NCBI RefSeq assembly: GCF_027922425.1 | Contig: NZ_BSFQ01000004.1 | Coordinates: 8,464-72,463, forward strand | DNA from: Pseudonocardia halophobica | Lineage (GTDB): Bacteria > Actinomycetota > Actinomycetes > Mycobacteriales > Pseudonocardiaceae | Direction: 5' to 3' | Length of the DNA stretch: 64,000 nucleotides | Shown here: positions 48,022 to 56,218 of the stretch, in pieces | Layout of the letters: every line of letters begins with the position of its first letter | Position numbering within the stretch: position 1 is the stretch's first letter | Position numbers and translations under genes: made by a program | The notes under the pieces: generated by a model | What the model was told of the DNA's origin: nothing | Database searches by the model: none | The model's input: the letters and a program-made list of their open reading frames with translations, nothing else

Positions 48022-48939
48022 TCAAACGCTGGCGAACAGCGGCGTGTGGCGGCGGACGAAGTCGCGGAAGGCCCGCGCGGGCGCGCTCGCCCGCCGCTCC
48101 CGGGAGCGGACGAGCCCGATCACGCGGATCGTGCGGGGGCTCGTCACCGGCAGCTCGACGACGCCCGGTGGCGGCCCGTGGTGCGACACCGGCACCAGCG
48201 CGACCCCCAGGCCCGCCCGGACGAACCCCCGGACCGTCGCGGAGTCCCCGGACTCGAACGCCAGCCGCGGCGTGAATCCCGCGTCGCGGCACCAGCGGTC
48301 GACCGCGGCGCGCAGGCCGTTGCCGGGCAGGAAGCCGATGAACCGCTCGCCCGCGGCGTCGGCGAGGGGGAGCCCGGCGCGGTGCTCCGCCAGCGGATGG
48401 TCGGCGGGGACCGCGAGCCGCAGCTCCTCCTCGCCCAGGGGCTCCGCGGTGAACGCGGCCTCCTCGGGCAGGGGAGAGGTGAGCGCGAGATCGGCTGCGC
48501 CCTCCCGGATCCACTGCAGCAACGTGTGGTGCGGGGCCTGGAGCAGGTCGAACCGGATCCCCGGCTGCACCGCCCGGAACTCGCCGACCAGGCGCGGGAC
48601 GACCTCGGTGCCCAGCGTGGGCAGGAAGGCCAGCGTGATCCGTCCCTGCACGCTGTCGACCTCGCCGGCCAGCTCGCGGGCGCCCGTGGCCAGCTCCGCG
48701 AGGGAACGCTCGGCGTAGCGCAGCAGCAGTCGGCCCTCGCGGGTGAGCCGCACGGTGCGGCCGCTGCGGACGAACAGCGACGTCCCCAGCTCCCGCTCCA
48801 GGCGGGCGATGCCGCGCGAGAGTGTGGACTGCGGCACACCCAGCTCGTCCGCGGCGTGCGTGACGTGCTCGGCCCGCCCCACGGCGACGAACCAGCGCAA
48901 CCGGGGTGCGAGCGCAGCCAGGACCACCGACTCATCCAT
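48022..48939 (-). CDS. LysR-family transcriptional regulator
   Basis: A 305-residue regulator. Winged helix: RLRWFVAVGRAEHVTHAADE, LGVPQSTLSRGIARLERELG, TSLFVRSGRTVRLTREG. Two-lobed effector domain follows. ATG 48939 is preferred over 48978 because the intergenic inverted repeat then lies between the divergent start codons. It is divergent from an MFS exporter (the usual regulator-target layout) and upstream of the TRAP operon, so either may be its target. Confidence 0.92.
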   Translation of the reverse strand: MDESVVLAALAPRLRWFVAVGRAEHVTHAADELGVPQSTLSRGIARLERELGTSLFVRSGRTVRLTREGRLLLRYAERSLAELATGARELAGEVDSVQGRITLAFLPTLGTEVVPRLVGEFRAVQPGIRFDLLQAPHHTLLQWIREGAADLALTSPLPEEAAFTAEPLGEEELRLAVPADHPLAEHRAGLPLADAAGERFIGFLPGNGLRAAVDRWCRDAGFTPRLAFESGDSATVRGFVRAGLGVALVPVSHHGPPPGVVELPVTSPRTIRVIGLVRSRERRASAPARAFRDFVRRHTPLFASV

Positions 48940-48940
48940 G

Positions 48941-48970
48941 AATGCATCATCGCACCCGAGTAGATGCATT
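48941..48970. promoter_or_regulatory. putative LysR operator
   Basis: Perfect 8-bp inverted repeat AATGCATC (48941-48948) and GATGCATT (48963-48970), 14 bp apart; each arm also contains the palindrome ATGCAT. It lies between the divergent lysR and MFS genes and touches the -35 of the MFS promoter. Confidence 0.65.
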
Positions 48971-48998
48971 GGACGCATGCTGATCCTGGTCGTACGGT
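48969..48998 (+). promoter_or_regulatory. promoter of the MFS gene
   Basis: TTGGAC (48969-48974), 18 bp, TACGGT (48993-48998), then eight bases to the ATG at 49007. Leaderless mRNA is inferred. The -35 overlaps the right arm of the LysR inverted repeat. Confidence 0.5.
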
Positions 48999-49006
48999 CG
49001 CTAGCG

Positions 49007-50242
49007 ATGACAACGACCGCCCCTGCCCCCGCCCTGTCCGCCGCGCTCGGTCACGAGCGCGGCAGCCCGGGCTACCGCCGCCTCGGGCTGGCGATGTGGT
49101 GCACGGGGCTCGCGACGTTCGTGCTGGTCTACGCGGTGCAGGGGCTGCTGCCCACGCTCGCCGACGAGTTCGACGTCTCGTCGGGGACCTCCAGCCTCGC
49201 GCTGTCGGCGACCACCCTGACCCTCGCGCTCGCGATCGTCCCGCTGTCCGCGGTGGCCGAGGCCTGGGGCCGCGCCCGCGTGATGACGGCCGCGCTGGCC
49301 GCCTCGGCGGTCCTCGGCCTGCTCGCGCCGCTCGCGCCGACCTTCGGGGTGCTCGTCGGGATCCGGGCGCTGCAGGGGATCGCGCTGGCCGCGCTGCCGG
49401 CGCTGGCCATGTCCCACGTGACCCGGGAGGTGGCGCCGCGGCACCTCGGCGGCGCGGTCGGGCTGCTCATCGCCGGCAACACCATCGGCGGGCTCTCCGG
49501 CCGGCTCATCGCCACCGCGGTCGCCGACGTCGCGGGCTGGCGGCTCGCGCTGCTGGCCGTCGGGCTCGTGTCGCTGGCCTGCACCGTGGCGTTCCGGCTG
49601 CTGCTGCCGCCGTCGGTCGCGCCGGCCGCCCCGCGGGTGCGTCTCGGCGAGCTCGGCGGGCCGATCCTGCGGCACCTGCGCGACCCGGGCCTGCTGTGCC
49701 TGTTCGGCATCGGCTTCCTGCTGATGGGCTCGTTCGTGACCGTCTACAACTACCTGGGCTTCCGGCTGCTGCGCGCCCCGTTCGGGCTGCCCGCTGCGCT
49801 GGTCGCGCTGATCTTCCTCGGGTACCTGGCCGGGTCCTACGCGTCGACGGCGGCGGGCCGGCTCGGGGACCGGTTCGGCCGCCGGAAGGTCATGTGGATC
49901 GGCATCGTGGTCGCGGTCGCCGGGGCGTGGGTCACCGCGCCGGACCGGCTGCCGACGGTCCTGGCCGGGCTGCTGCTGATCACGGTCGGGTTCTTCGCCG
50001 GGCACTCGCTGGCCAGCAGCTGGGTGGGCCGCCGCTCGTCGATGCTGCCCGAGGGCTCGCCGGGCATCGCCTCGTCGCTGTACCTGTTCGGCTACTACGC
50101 GGGCAGCAGCGTCGGCGGCACCGTCGGCGGGGTGGTGTTCGACGTCGCCGGCTGGAACGGGGTCGTCGGCTACCTCACCGTGCTGCTCGCCGGCGCGCTC
50201 GTCCTGGCCCTCACCCTGCGCCGGATCCCCACCCCGGCCTGA
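49007..50242 (+). CDS. MFS exporter (arabinose-efflux/YnfM type)
   Basis: A 411-residue protein with about 12 helices. LSAVAEAWGRARVMTAALAA is the loop 2-3 signature and AGRLGDRFGRRKVMWIGIVV the loop 8-9 signature. ALPALAMSHVTREV and GLLIAGNTIGGLSGRLIATA resemble the YnfM/YdhP drug-efflux group. Divergent from the LysR gene and probably under its control. Substrate unknown. Confidence 0.87.
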   Translation: MTTTAPAPALSAALGHERGSPGYRRLGLAMWCTGLATFVLVYAVQGLLPTLADEFDVSSGTSSLALSATTLTLALAIVPLSAVAEAWGRARVMTAALAASAVLGLLAPLAPTFGVLVGIRALQGIALAALPALAMSHVTREVAPRHLGGAVGLLIAGNTIGGLSGRLIATAVADVAGWRLALLAVGLVSLACTVAFRLLLPPSVAPAAPRVRLGELGGPILRHLRDPGLLCLFGIGFLLMGSFVTVYNYLGFRLLRAPFGLPAALVALIFLGYLAGSYASTAAGRLGDRFGRRKVMWIGIVVAVAGAWVTAPDRLPTVLAGLLLITVGFFAGHSLASSWVGRRSSMLPEGSPGIASSLYLFGYYAGSSVGGTVGGVVFDVAGWNGVVGYLTVLLAGALVLALTLRRIPTPA

Positions 50243-50247
50243 GCCCG

Positions 50248-50298
50248 GTGAACGGCGGTCTCGCTCAGACCTCGGGAGCGGGAGCGCTGTTCGCTCAC
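50248..50298. terminator. GTGAnCG...CGCTCAC hairpin between convergent genes
   Basis: Imperfect long hairpin (GTGAACGGCGGTCTCGCTC ... GAGCGCTGTTCGCTCAC). It overlaps the ndh stop codon. The same element, close in sequence, recurs at 51692-51743 after icmF. Probably a repeat-family terminator. Confidence 0.65.
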
Positions 50299-51620
50299 CT
50301 CTGCCGGACGTACTCCGCGGTGTACGGGCGCTCGGCGGTCGTCGGCTCGCCGAGCGGGTAGGCGCGCTCCCCGCGCCGGTTCGCGCCGAGCGCGGTCGCC
50401 CAGTTCAGCAGCGTGGTGAACCGGTTGTGCACGCCCGCCAGGAACGCGATGTGGATCACGCCCCACAGCAGCCAGCCGACGAACCCGTCGACCCGCACCG
50501 GGCCCTTCTCCAGCAGCGCGTGCCGCCGGGAGATGTAGGCCGCGTTGCCGAGGTCGAGGTACCGGAAGGGCCGCGTCGGCTCCCCGGCGAGCACCCGCCG
50601 GACGTCCTCGCCCGCGTGCCGCCCGGACTGCATCGCCACCTCGGCGACGCCGGGCAGGTCGTCGAGGCTCATGACGTCGCCGACCACGCGGATCTCCGGA
50701 TGCCCTGCGACGGTGAGGTCCGGCTCGACGGGGAGCCGGCCCTGCCGGTCCTGCACGGCGCCGGTCTCCTTCGCCACGTTCTGCAGGAACGGAACGGCTT
50801 CGACGCCCGCGGTCCACAGCACCGTGCGCGCGTCGTACCGCCGCTGCTCCCGCCGGCCGTCGGGCCCCGGCTTCTTCGCGGTCGTGACGACCCCGCGCTC
50901 GTCGACGTCCGTGACGTGCACCCCGAACACCGTCTCGACGCCGAGCCGGTCGAGGGCCCGCTGTGCCTTCTCGGTGAGGTTGCGCCCGAACGACTTGAGC
51001 ACCCGGTCGCCGCCGTCGAACAGCACCACCCGCGCCTCGCGCGGATCGATGTGCCGGTACTCGTGCTCGATGGCGTGCAGGGCGAGCTCGCGGATCTGCC
51101 CGGCCAGCTCGACGCCGGTCGGGCCGCCGCCGGCCACGGCGAAGGTCAGCCACTCCGCCCGGTCCCGCGGGTCCGGCAGGGTCTCCGCCATCTCGAACGC
51201 CCCCAGCACGCGGCGACGGATGGCCAGCGCGTCGTCGATGGTCTTCATGCCCGGCGCGTGCACCGCGAACTCGGGGTGGCCGAGGTAGGACTGCCGCATT
51301 CCCGCGGCGATGATCAGCTGGTCGTAGGGCAGCTCGAAGGTCGTGTCGTCCGGGCGGCGGGCGGTGAGGACCCGCTCGGTCGCGTCGAGATCGCACGCCT
51401 CGCCGAGGACCACGCGCACGTTGCGGTGCCGGCGCATGAGCGTGCGCAGCGGGGTCGTGATCTGTCCCTCGGACAGCAGCCCGGTGGCGCACTGGTAGAG
51501 CAGCGGCTGGAACAACGAGGTCGTGGTCCGGTCGAGCAGGGTGACGTCCGCGTCCGCGCGGGCGAGCCGACGGGCCGCGTAGACCCCGCCGCCGACCACC
51601 ACGACCTTCGGCCGCGCCAT
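50295..51620 (-). CDS. ndh: type-II NADH dehydrogenase-like flavoprotein
   Basis: A 441-residue NDH-2-type protein, a membrane-associated FAD enzyme passing electrons from NADH to quinone. NADH loop: TFAVAGGGPTGVELAGQIREL; second FAD motif: IRVVGDVMSLDDLPGVAEVAMQSGRHAGEDV; amphipathic C-terminus GWLLWGVIHIAFLAGVHNRF. Odd: the first FAD loop reads VVVVGGGVYAARRLARA, where relatives have about three more residues (GGGFxGxYAA), as if nine bases were deleted in frame from the glycine loop. ATG 51620 with a GGGGGAG site; a sigma-B-type promoter lies 30 bases upstream. Confidence 0.88.
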   Translation of the reverse strand: MARPKVVVVGGGVYAARRLARADADVTLLDRTTTSLFQPLLYQCATGLLSEGQITTPLRTLMRRHRNVRVVLGEACDLDATERVLTARRPDDTTFELPYDQLIIAAGMRQSYLGHPEFAVHAPGMKTIDDALAIRRRVLGAFEMAETLPDPRDRAEWLTFAVAGGGPTGVELAGQIRELALHAIEHEYRHIDPREARVVLFDGGDRVLKSFGRNLTEKAQRALDRLGVETVFGVHVTDVDERGVVTTAKKPGPDGRREQRRYDARTVLWTAGVEAVPFLQNVAKETGAVQDRQGRLPVEPDLTVAGHPEIRVVGDVMSLDDLPGVAEVAMQSGRHAGEDVRRVLAGEPTRPFRYLDLGNAAYISRRHALLEKGPVRVDGFVGWLLWGVIHIAFLAGVHNRFTTLLNWATALGANRRGERAYPLGEPTTAERPYTAEYVRQR

Positions 51621-51650
51621 GTGCTCCCCCTTCGAGTCGCTCGCTCTCGC

Positions 51651-51676
51651 GTACCCGGCAGGGGGCGGGGGCATGC
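51651..51676 (-). promoter_or_regulatory. sigma-B/F-type promoter of ndh
   Basis: Minus strand: GCAT, 16 bp, GGGTAC; -10 lies 30 bases before the ATG at 51620, leaving a leader with a ribosome site. Confidence 0.5.
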
Positions 51677-51691
51677 CGTCACACCCTCGAC

Positions 51692-51743
51692 GAGCGAACG
51701 GCACCGTCGCTCGGACCCTTGTGAGCGAGAGCGCCGTTCGCTC
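51692..51743 (-). terminator. hairpin terminator after icmF
   Basis: GAGCGAACGGC (51692-51702) pairs with GCCGTTCGCTC (51733-51743); an inner CGCTC/GAGCG pair extends it. Related in sequence to 50248-50298; the pair flanks ndh. Confidence 0.7.
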
Positions 51744-51816
51744 GCCGTGGGGCCGACAGGGACGTCGCCCCGCACTGACCAGGTGCGGGGCGACGCGGGT
51801 GTGGCGGGTGAACCGG

Positions 51817-54800
51817 CTACATGTTGCGCCGGTACTGGCCCCCCACCTCGAAGAAGGCGTCCGTGAGCTGCCCCAGCGAGCAGACCCGGGCGGCCTTCAT
51901 CAGCTCGTCGAACACGTTGCCCTCGCCGGTGGCGACGTCCTGCAGCCGGCGGATCGCCTGCTCGGCCTCGGACTTGTGCCGGGCCTGGAAGTCCGCCAGC
52001 CGGTCGAGCTGCGACTGCTTCTCGGCCTCGGTGCCGCGGGCGAGCTCGATCTCCTGCGGCTCCTCGTCGTCGGCCCCGGGCTTGCGGAAGGTGTTCACAC
52101 CGACGATCGGGAGCGTGCCCTCGTGCTTGCGGTGCTCGTAGAGCATCGACTCGTCCTGGATCTTGCCGCGCTGGTAGCCGGTCTCCATGGCGCCCAGCAC
52201 GCCGCCGCGCTCGGCGATCCGGTCGAACTCCGCGAGCACGGCCTCCTCGACGAGGTCGGTCAGCTCGTCGACGATGAACGAGCCCTGCAGCGGGTTCTCG
52301 TTCATCGAGAGGCCCCACTCGCGGTTGATGATCAGCTGGATCGCCATCGCGCGCCGCACCGAGGACTCGGTGGGGGTGGTGATCGCCTCGTCGTAGGCGT
52401 TGGTGTGCAACGAGTTCGCGTTGTCGTAGAGCGCGCAGAGGGCCTGCAGCGTGGTCCGGATGTCGTTGAAGTTCATCTCCTGCGCGTGCAGGGACCGGCC
52501 CGACGTCTGGACGTGGTACTTCAGCTTCTGCGAGCGCTCGTTGGCCCCGTACTTCTCCCGCATCGCCACGGCCCAGATCCGCCGCGCGACCCGGCCGATG
52601 ACCGTGTACTCGGCGTCCATGCCGTTGGAGAAGAAGAAGGACAGGTTCGGCGCGAAGTCGTCGATGTCCATGCCGCGCGCGAGGTAGCTCTCCACGAACG
52701 TGAAGCCGTTGGACAGCGTGAACGCGAGCTGGCTGATGGGGTTCGCCCCGGCCTCGGCGATGTGGTAGCCGGAGATGGAGACGGAGTAGAAGTTCCGCAC
52801 CTTGTGCTGGATGAACCACTCCTGGATGTCCGCCATCATCCGGAGCGAGAACTCGGTGGAGAAGATGCAGGTGTTCTGGCCCTGGTCCTCCTTGAGGATG
52901 TCGGCCTGCACCGTGCCGCGGACGTTGGCGTAGGCGAAGGCGGTCAGCTCCTCGCGCTCGGCCTCGTCGGGCTCGCGGCCCTCCTCCTCGCGGAACTTCT
53001 CGACCTGCTGGTCCACCGCGGCGTTGAGGAAGAACGCCAGGATCGTCGGCGCCGGGCCGTTGATCGTCATCGACACCGAGGTGGTGGGCGAGCAGAGGTC
53101 GAAGCCGGCGTACAGCTCCTTCATGTCGTCGAGCGTCGCGATCGAGACGCCGGACGTGCCGACCTTGCCGTAGATGTCCGGGCGGGTGTCCGGGTCGTGC
53201 CCGTAGAGGGTCACCGAGTCGAACGCCGTGGACAGCCGCTTGGCGTCCGAGTCCTCGGACAGGTACTTGAACCGGCGGTTGGTGCGGAACGGGTCGCCCT
53301 CGCCGGCGAACATGCGGGCCGGGTCCTCGCCCTCCCGCTTGAACGGGAACACCCCGGCGGTGAACGGGAACCTGCCGGGCAGGTTCTCCCTGCGCAGGAA
53401 GCGCAGCAGCTCGGCGTCCTCGGTGTAGCGCGGCAGCGCGACGCGCGGGACCTTGTTGCCCGACAGTGTCTCCCGGGTCAGCTGGGTGCGCAGCTCCTTG
53501 TCGCGGACCTTCACCACGAGCTCGTCGCCGGAGTAGTCCTCGACGACCTGCGGCCAGCTGTCGATCAGCTGCGCGGTCTCGGCGGACAGGTCCTGCTCGG
53601 CCTTCTGCAGCGCCTCGTCGACCGACTCGCCGACGAGCTCCTTCGCGGTGCGCAGGTGCTGGCGGACGCGGGCCTTGGTCGCCTCGGACTCGGTATCGGC
53701 GTGGTAGCCGCGCACGGTCTCGGCGATCTCGGCGAGGTAGCGCACCCGCTCCGGCGGGATCACCGCGGCGTACTCGGTGGAGGTCTTGCGGTCCACCTTC
53801 GGCAGCCGGCCCTCGTGCAGCGTCAGGCCGTTCTCCGCCAGCAGCGCGCCGAGCTTCTGGTACAGCGCGGTCACGCCGTCGTCGTTGAACGTGGCGGCGG
53901 AGGTGCCGTAGACCGGCATGTCCTCCCAGCTCTCGCCGAACGCGTCCCGGTTGCGCACGAGCTGGCGTCCGACGTCCCGGCGCGCGTCCTCCGCCCCGCG
54001 GCGCTCGAACTTGTTGATCGCCACGACGTCGGCGAAGTCCAGCATGTCGATCTTCTCGAGCTGCGACGCGGCGCCGAACTCCGGCGTCATCACGTACAGC
54101 GAGCGGTCGACGAACGGGACGATGCCGGCGTCGCCCTGCCCGATGCCCGGGGTCTCCACGACGACCAGGTCGAACCCCGCCGCCTTGAGCACCGAGATCA
54201 CGTCGCCGAGGTTCTCGGGGATCACGCCGTCGTTGCCGCGGGTGGCCAGCGAGCGGAAGTAGACCTGGTCGCCCTTGAGGGCGTTCATCCGGATCCTGTC
54301 GCCGAGCAGCGCGCCGCCGCCCTTGCGCCGGGTCGGGTCCACGGCCAGCACCGCGATCCGGAGCTTGTCCTCCTGGTCGAGGCGGAAGCGGCGGACCAGC
54401 TCGTCCGTCAGCGAGGACTTGCCGGAACCGCCGGTACCGGTGATGCCCAGGACCGGGACCTGCTTCTCGCTGGCCTTGACCCGCTCGAGTACCTCGGCCG
54501 GCAGCTTTCCGGACTCGGCCAGGGTCAGGGCCCGCGCGAGGGTGGCGGTCTCGCCGGTGAACACCCCGTCGTACGACGCCGGGGGCTCGGCCGCGAGGTC
54601 GGTGTCGCACTCGCGGATCATCAGGTTGATCATGCCCGGCAGGCCGAGGCGCTGGCCGTCGTCCGGGGAGAAGATCCGCGAGACACCGCGTGAGTGCAGC
54701 AGCTCGATCTCCTCGTGGACGATCACGCCGCCCCCGCCGCCGTACACCTTCACGTGCCCGGCGCCGCGCTCGCGCAGCAGCTCGACCAGGTAGGAGAAGT

Positions 54801-55035
54801 ACTCGACGTGCCCGCCCTGGTAGGAGCTGATGGCGACGCCCTGGACGTCCTCCTGGATGGCCGCGGTGACGACCTCGTCGACCGAGCGGTTGTGACCCAG
54901 GTGGATCACCTCGGCGCCCTGCCGCTGCAGGATGCGCCGCATGATGTTGATCGCCGCGTCGTGCCCGTCGAACAGGCTCGCGGCCGTCACGAAGCGGATC
55001 GGGTTCTTCGGGACGTAGAGCTCGCTGTCACCCAT
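51817..55035 (-). CDS. icmF: fused isobutyryl-CoA mutase (IcmF)
   Basis: A 1072-residue B12 enzyme with its own chaperone. Order: cobalamin domain ([12 protein letters not shown], the D-x-H at 23-25, then [12 protein letters not shown]), MeaB/MeaI-type GTPase ([12 protein letters not shown] at about 197-208, [34 protein letters not shown]), then the mutase barrel ([61 protein letters not shown]). It interconverts isobutyryl- and n-butyryl-CoA, possibly other branched acyl-CoAs, and protects its radical cofactor with GTP. ATG 55035 has AGGAGG. It stands alone between two hairpins. Confidence 0.96.
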   Translation of the reverse strand: MGDSELYVPKNPIRFVTAASLFDGHDAAINIMRRILQRQGAEVIHLGHNRSVDEVVTAAIQEDVQGVAISSYQGGHVEYFSYLVELLRERGAGHVKVYGGGGGVIVHEEIELLHSRGVSRIFSPDDGQRLGLPGMINLMIRECDTDLAAEPPASYDGVFTGETATLARALTLAESGKLPAEVLERVKASEKQVPVLGITGTGGSGKSSLTDELVRRFRLDQEDKLRIAVLAVDPTRRKGGGALLGDRIRMNALKGDQVYFRSLATRGNDGVIPENLGDVISVLKAAGFDLVVVETPGIGQGDAGIVPFVDRSLYVMTPEFGAASQLEKIDMLDFADVVAINKFERRGAEDARRDVGRQLVRNRDAFGESWEDMPVYGTSAATFNDDGVTALYQKLGALLAENGLTLHEGRLPKVDRKTSTEYAAVIPPERVRYLAEIAETVRGYHADTESEATKARVRQHLRTAKELVGESVDEALQKAEQDLSAETAQLIDSWPQVVEDYSGDELVVKVRDKELRTQLTRETLSGNKVPRVALPRYTEDAELLRFLRRENLPGRFPFTAGVFPFKREGEDPARMFAGEGDPFRTNRRFKYLSEDSDAKRLSTAFDSVTLYGHDPDTRPDIYGKVGTSGVSIATLDDMKELYAGFDLCSPTTSVSMTINGPAPTILAFFLNAAVDQQVEKFREEEGREPDEAEREELTAFAYANVRGTVQADILKEDQGQNTCIFSTEFSLRMMADIQEWFIQHKVRNFYSVSISGYHIAEAGANPISQLAFTLSNGFTFVESYLARGMDIDDFAPNLSFFFSNGMDAEYTVIGRVARRIWAVAMREKYGANERSQKLKYHVQTSGRSLHAQEMNFNDIRTTLQALCALYDNANSLHTNAYDEAITTPTESSVRRAMAIQLIINREWGLSMNENPLQGSFIVDELTDLVEEAVLAEFDRIAERGGVLGAMETGYQRGKIQDESMLYEHRKHEGTLPIVGVNTFRKPGADDEEPQEIELARGTEAEKQSQLDRLADFQARHKSEAEQAIRRLQDVATGEGNVFDELMKAARVCSLGQLTDAFFEVGGQYRRNM

Positions 55036-55155
55036 GGATCGGACCTCCTGCACGACGACGTACCCCGCACATTTAGTTTGACATCCTAGTATCGGACGTA
55101 CAAGAGATCGCGATGTGACGTCGGTCGGAGGCGTCTCCGCAGGTCAGCGGCGGTC

Positions 55156-55195
55156 GTGAGCGCCAACTGCCGCTCTAGCGGCAGTCGGCGCTCAC
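55156..55195 (-). terminator. hairpin terminator of the peptide-ABC-kinase operon
   Basis: Arms of 19 bp (GTGAGCGCCAACTGCCGCT at 55156-55174, its complement at 55177-55195 with one mismatch) around two bases. The kinase stop codon lies in the outer arm. It separates the kinase gene from icmF. Confidence 0.8.
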
Positions 55196-56184
55196 AGGAG
55201 GGTGTCGAGGGCGGTGTGCACCTCGGCGAGGGTGGGCCGGGACGCCGGATCGACGAGCAGGCAGCCGTCGAGGACGCTCGCCACGCGCACCGGGAGCCGG
55301 CGCCGGGACCGGAGCCGGGGCGCCGGCCTGAGCAGCTGCGGGTAGAGCCGGCCCAGCTCGGCGCGCGGGTGCGTCGAGTCGGTGCGGGAGAGGCTGTGCG
55401 AGCCGGTCTGCTCCGGGTCCGCGACGCCGTCGGGGAAGGGGCGGACGCCGGTCGCGGCCTCGTGCAGGACCACCCCGACCGCCCAGACGTCCGTGGCGGG
55501 GGTGACGACCCCGCCGAGGATCTGCTCGGGCGCCATGTACCGGGCGCTGCCGACCTCGGCCGGCGCCGGGCCGGGCGTGCGGGCGAGCGCCAGGTCGATC
55601 ACCCGGGTGACCCCGGCGCTGACGACGATGTTGCTGGGCTTCACGTCGCAGTGCACCCGGCCCTGCTCGTGCAGGTACCGCAGGGCCGCCCCGAGCTGCT
55701 GGCCGAGGTGGGCGAGCGCGGCCTCCGGGAAGCGGCCGTAGCTGTCCAGCGCGTCGGACAGGGTCCCGCCGGGCAGCGACTCCAGCACCATCACCGGGTC
55801 GGGGCCGCGCTCGTCGACCAGGTCGAGCAGCCGCACGATGTACGGGTGCCGCAGCGAGCGGAGCAGCTTGGCCTCGCGCAGCAGCCCGCGCCGGGTGCGG
55901 GCGTCGCCCACCAGGTCCGGCCGCAGCACCTTCGCCACCGTGTGGCAGTGGTGGACGGCGCTCCACGTGTCGTACGTGTCGTAGTCCTCGCCGCGCCGCA
56001 GGTGCTGGACCACGCTGTAGCCCGGCGCGACCTCTCGGCCGGGCGCGAGCGGGGGCGGGCCGTCGAGGCCGGACCGGGTCACCGGCCCGTCGGTTCCGCG
56101 TGTCGTGCTGCGGGTCCCCACCTCGCGGAGGGTGCCGGGAGCCGGACCCGCGTGCGGATCCGGCTCCACGGCGGCGGCACTCAT
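55192..56184 (-). CDS. atypical Ser/Thr protein kinase
   Basis: A 330-residue protein, cytoplasmic, no membrane helix. The kinase domain (about 53-330) keeps the ATP Lys (CHTVAKVLR, K85), helix-C Glu (about 104), and the catalytic loop HCDVKPSNIV (Asp 180, Lys 182, Asn 185), plus APE (218-220). Changes: no glycine-rich loop (RRGEDYDTYDTW), Arg of HRD replaced by Cys, and DFG reads DLA (Asp 197). The metal-binding Asp remains, so activity is possible but regulation must differ. No lanthipeptide-cyclase domain is attached. It follows the ABC exporter by 34 bp and ends the operon. Confidence 0.85.
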   Translation of the reverse strand: MSAAAVEPDPHAGPAPGTLREVGTRSTTRGTDGPVTRSGLDGPPPLAPGREVAPGYSVVQHLRRGEDYDTYDTWSAVHHCHTVAKVLRPDLVGDARTRRGLLREAKLLRSLRHPYIVRLLDLVDERGPDPVMVLESLPGGTLSDALDSYGRFPEAALAHLGQQLGAALRYLHEQGRVHCDVKPSNIVVSAGVTRVIDLALARTPGPAPAEVGSARYMAPEQILGGVVTPATDVWAVGVVLHEAATGVRPFPDGVADPEQTGSHSLSRTDSTHPRAELGRLYPQLLRPAPRLRSRRRLPVRVASVLDGCLLVDPASRPTLAEVHTALDTLL

Positions 56185-56218
56185 CGCGCGGCCCTACGCC
56201 GGGTGCCGCGGCGGTCGG

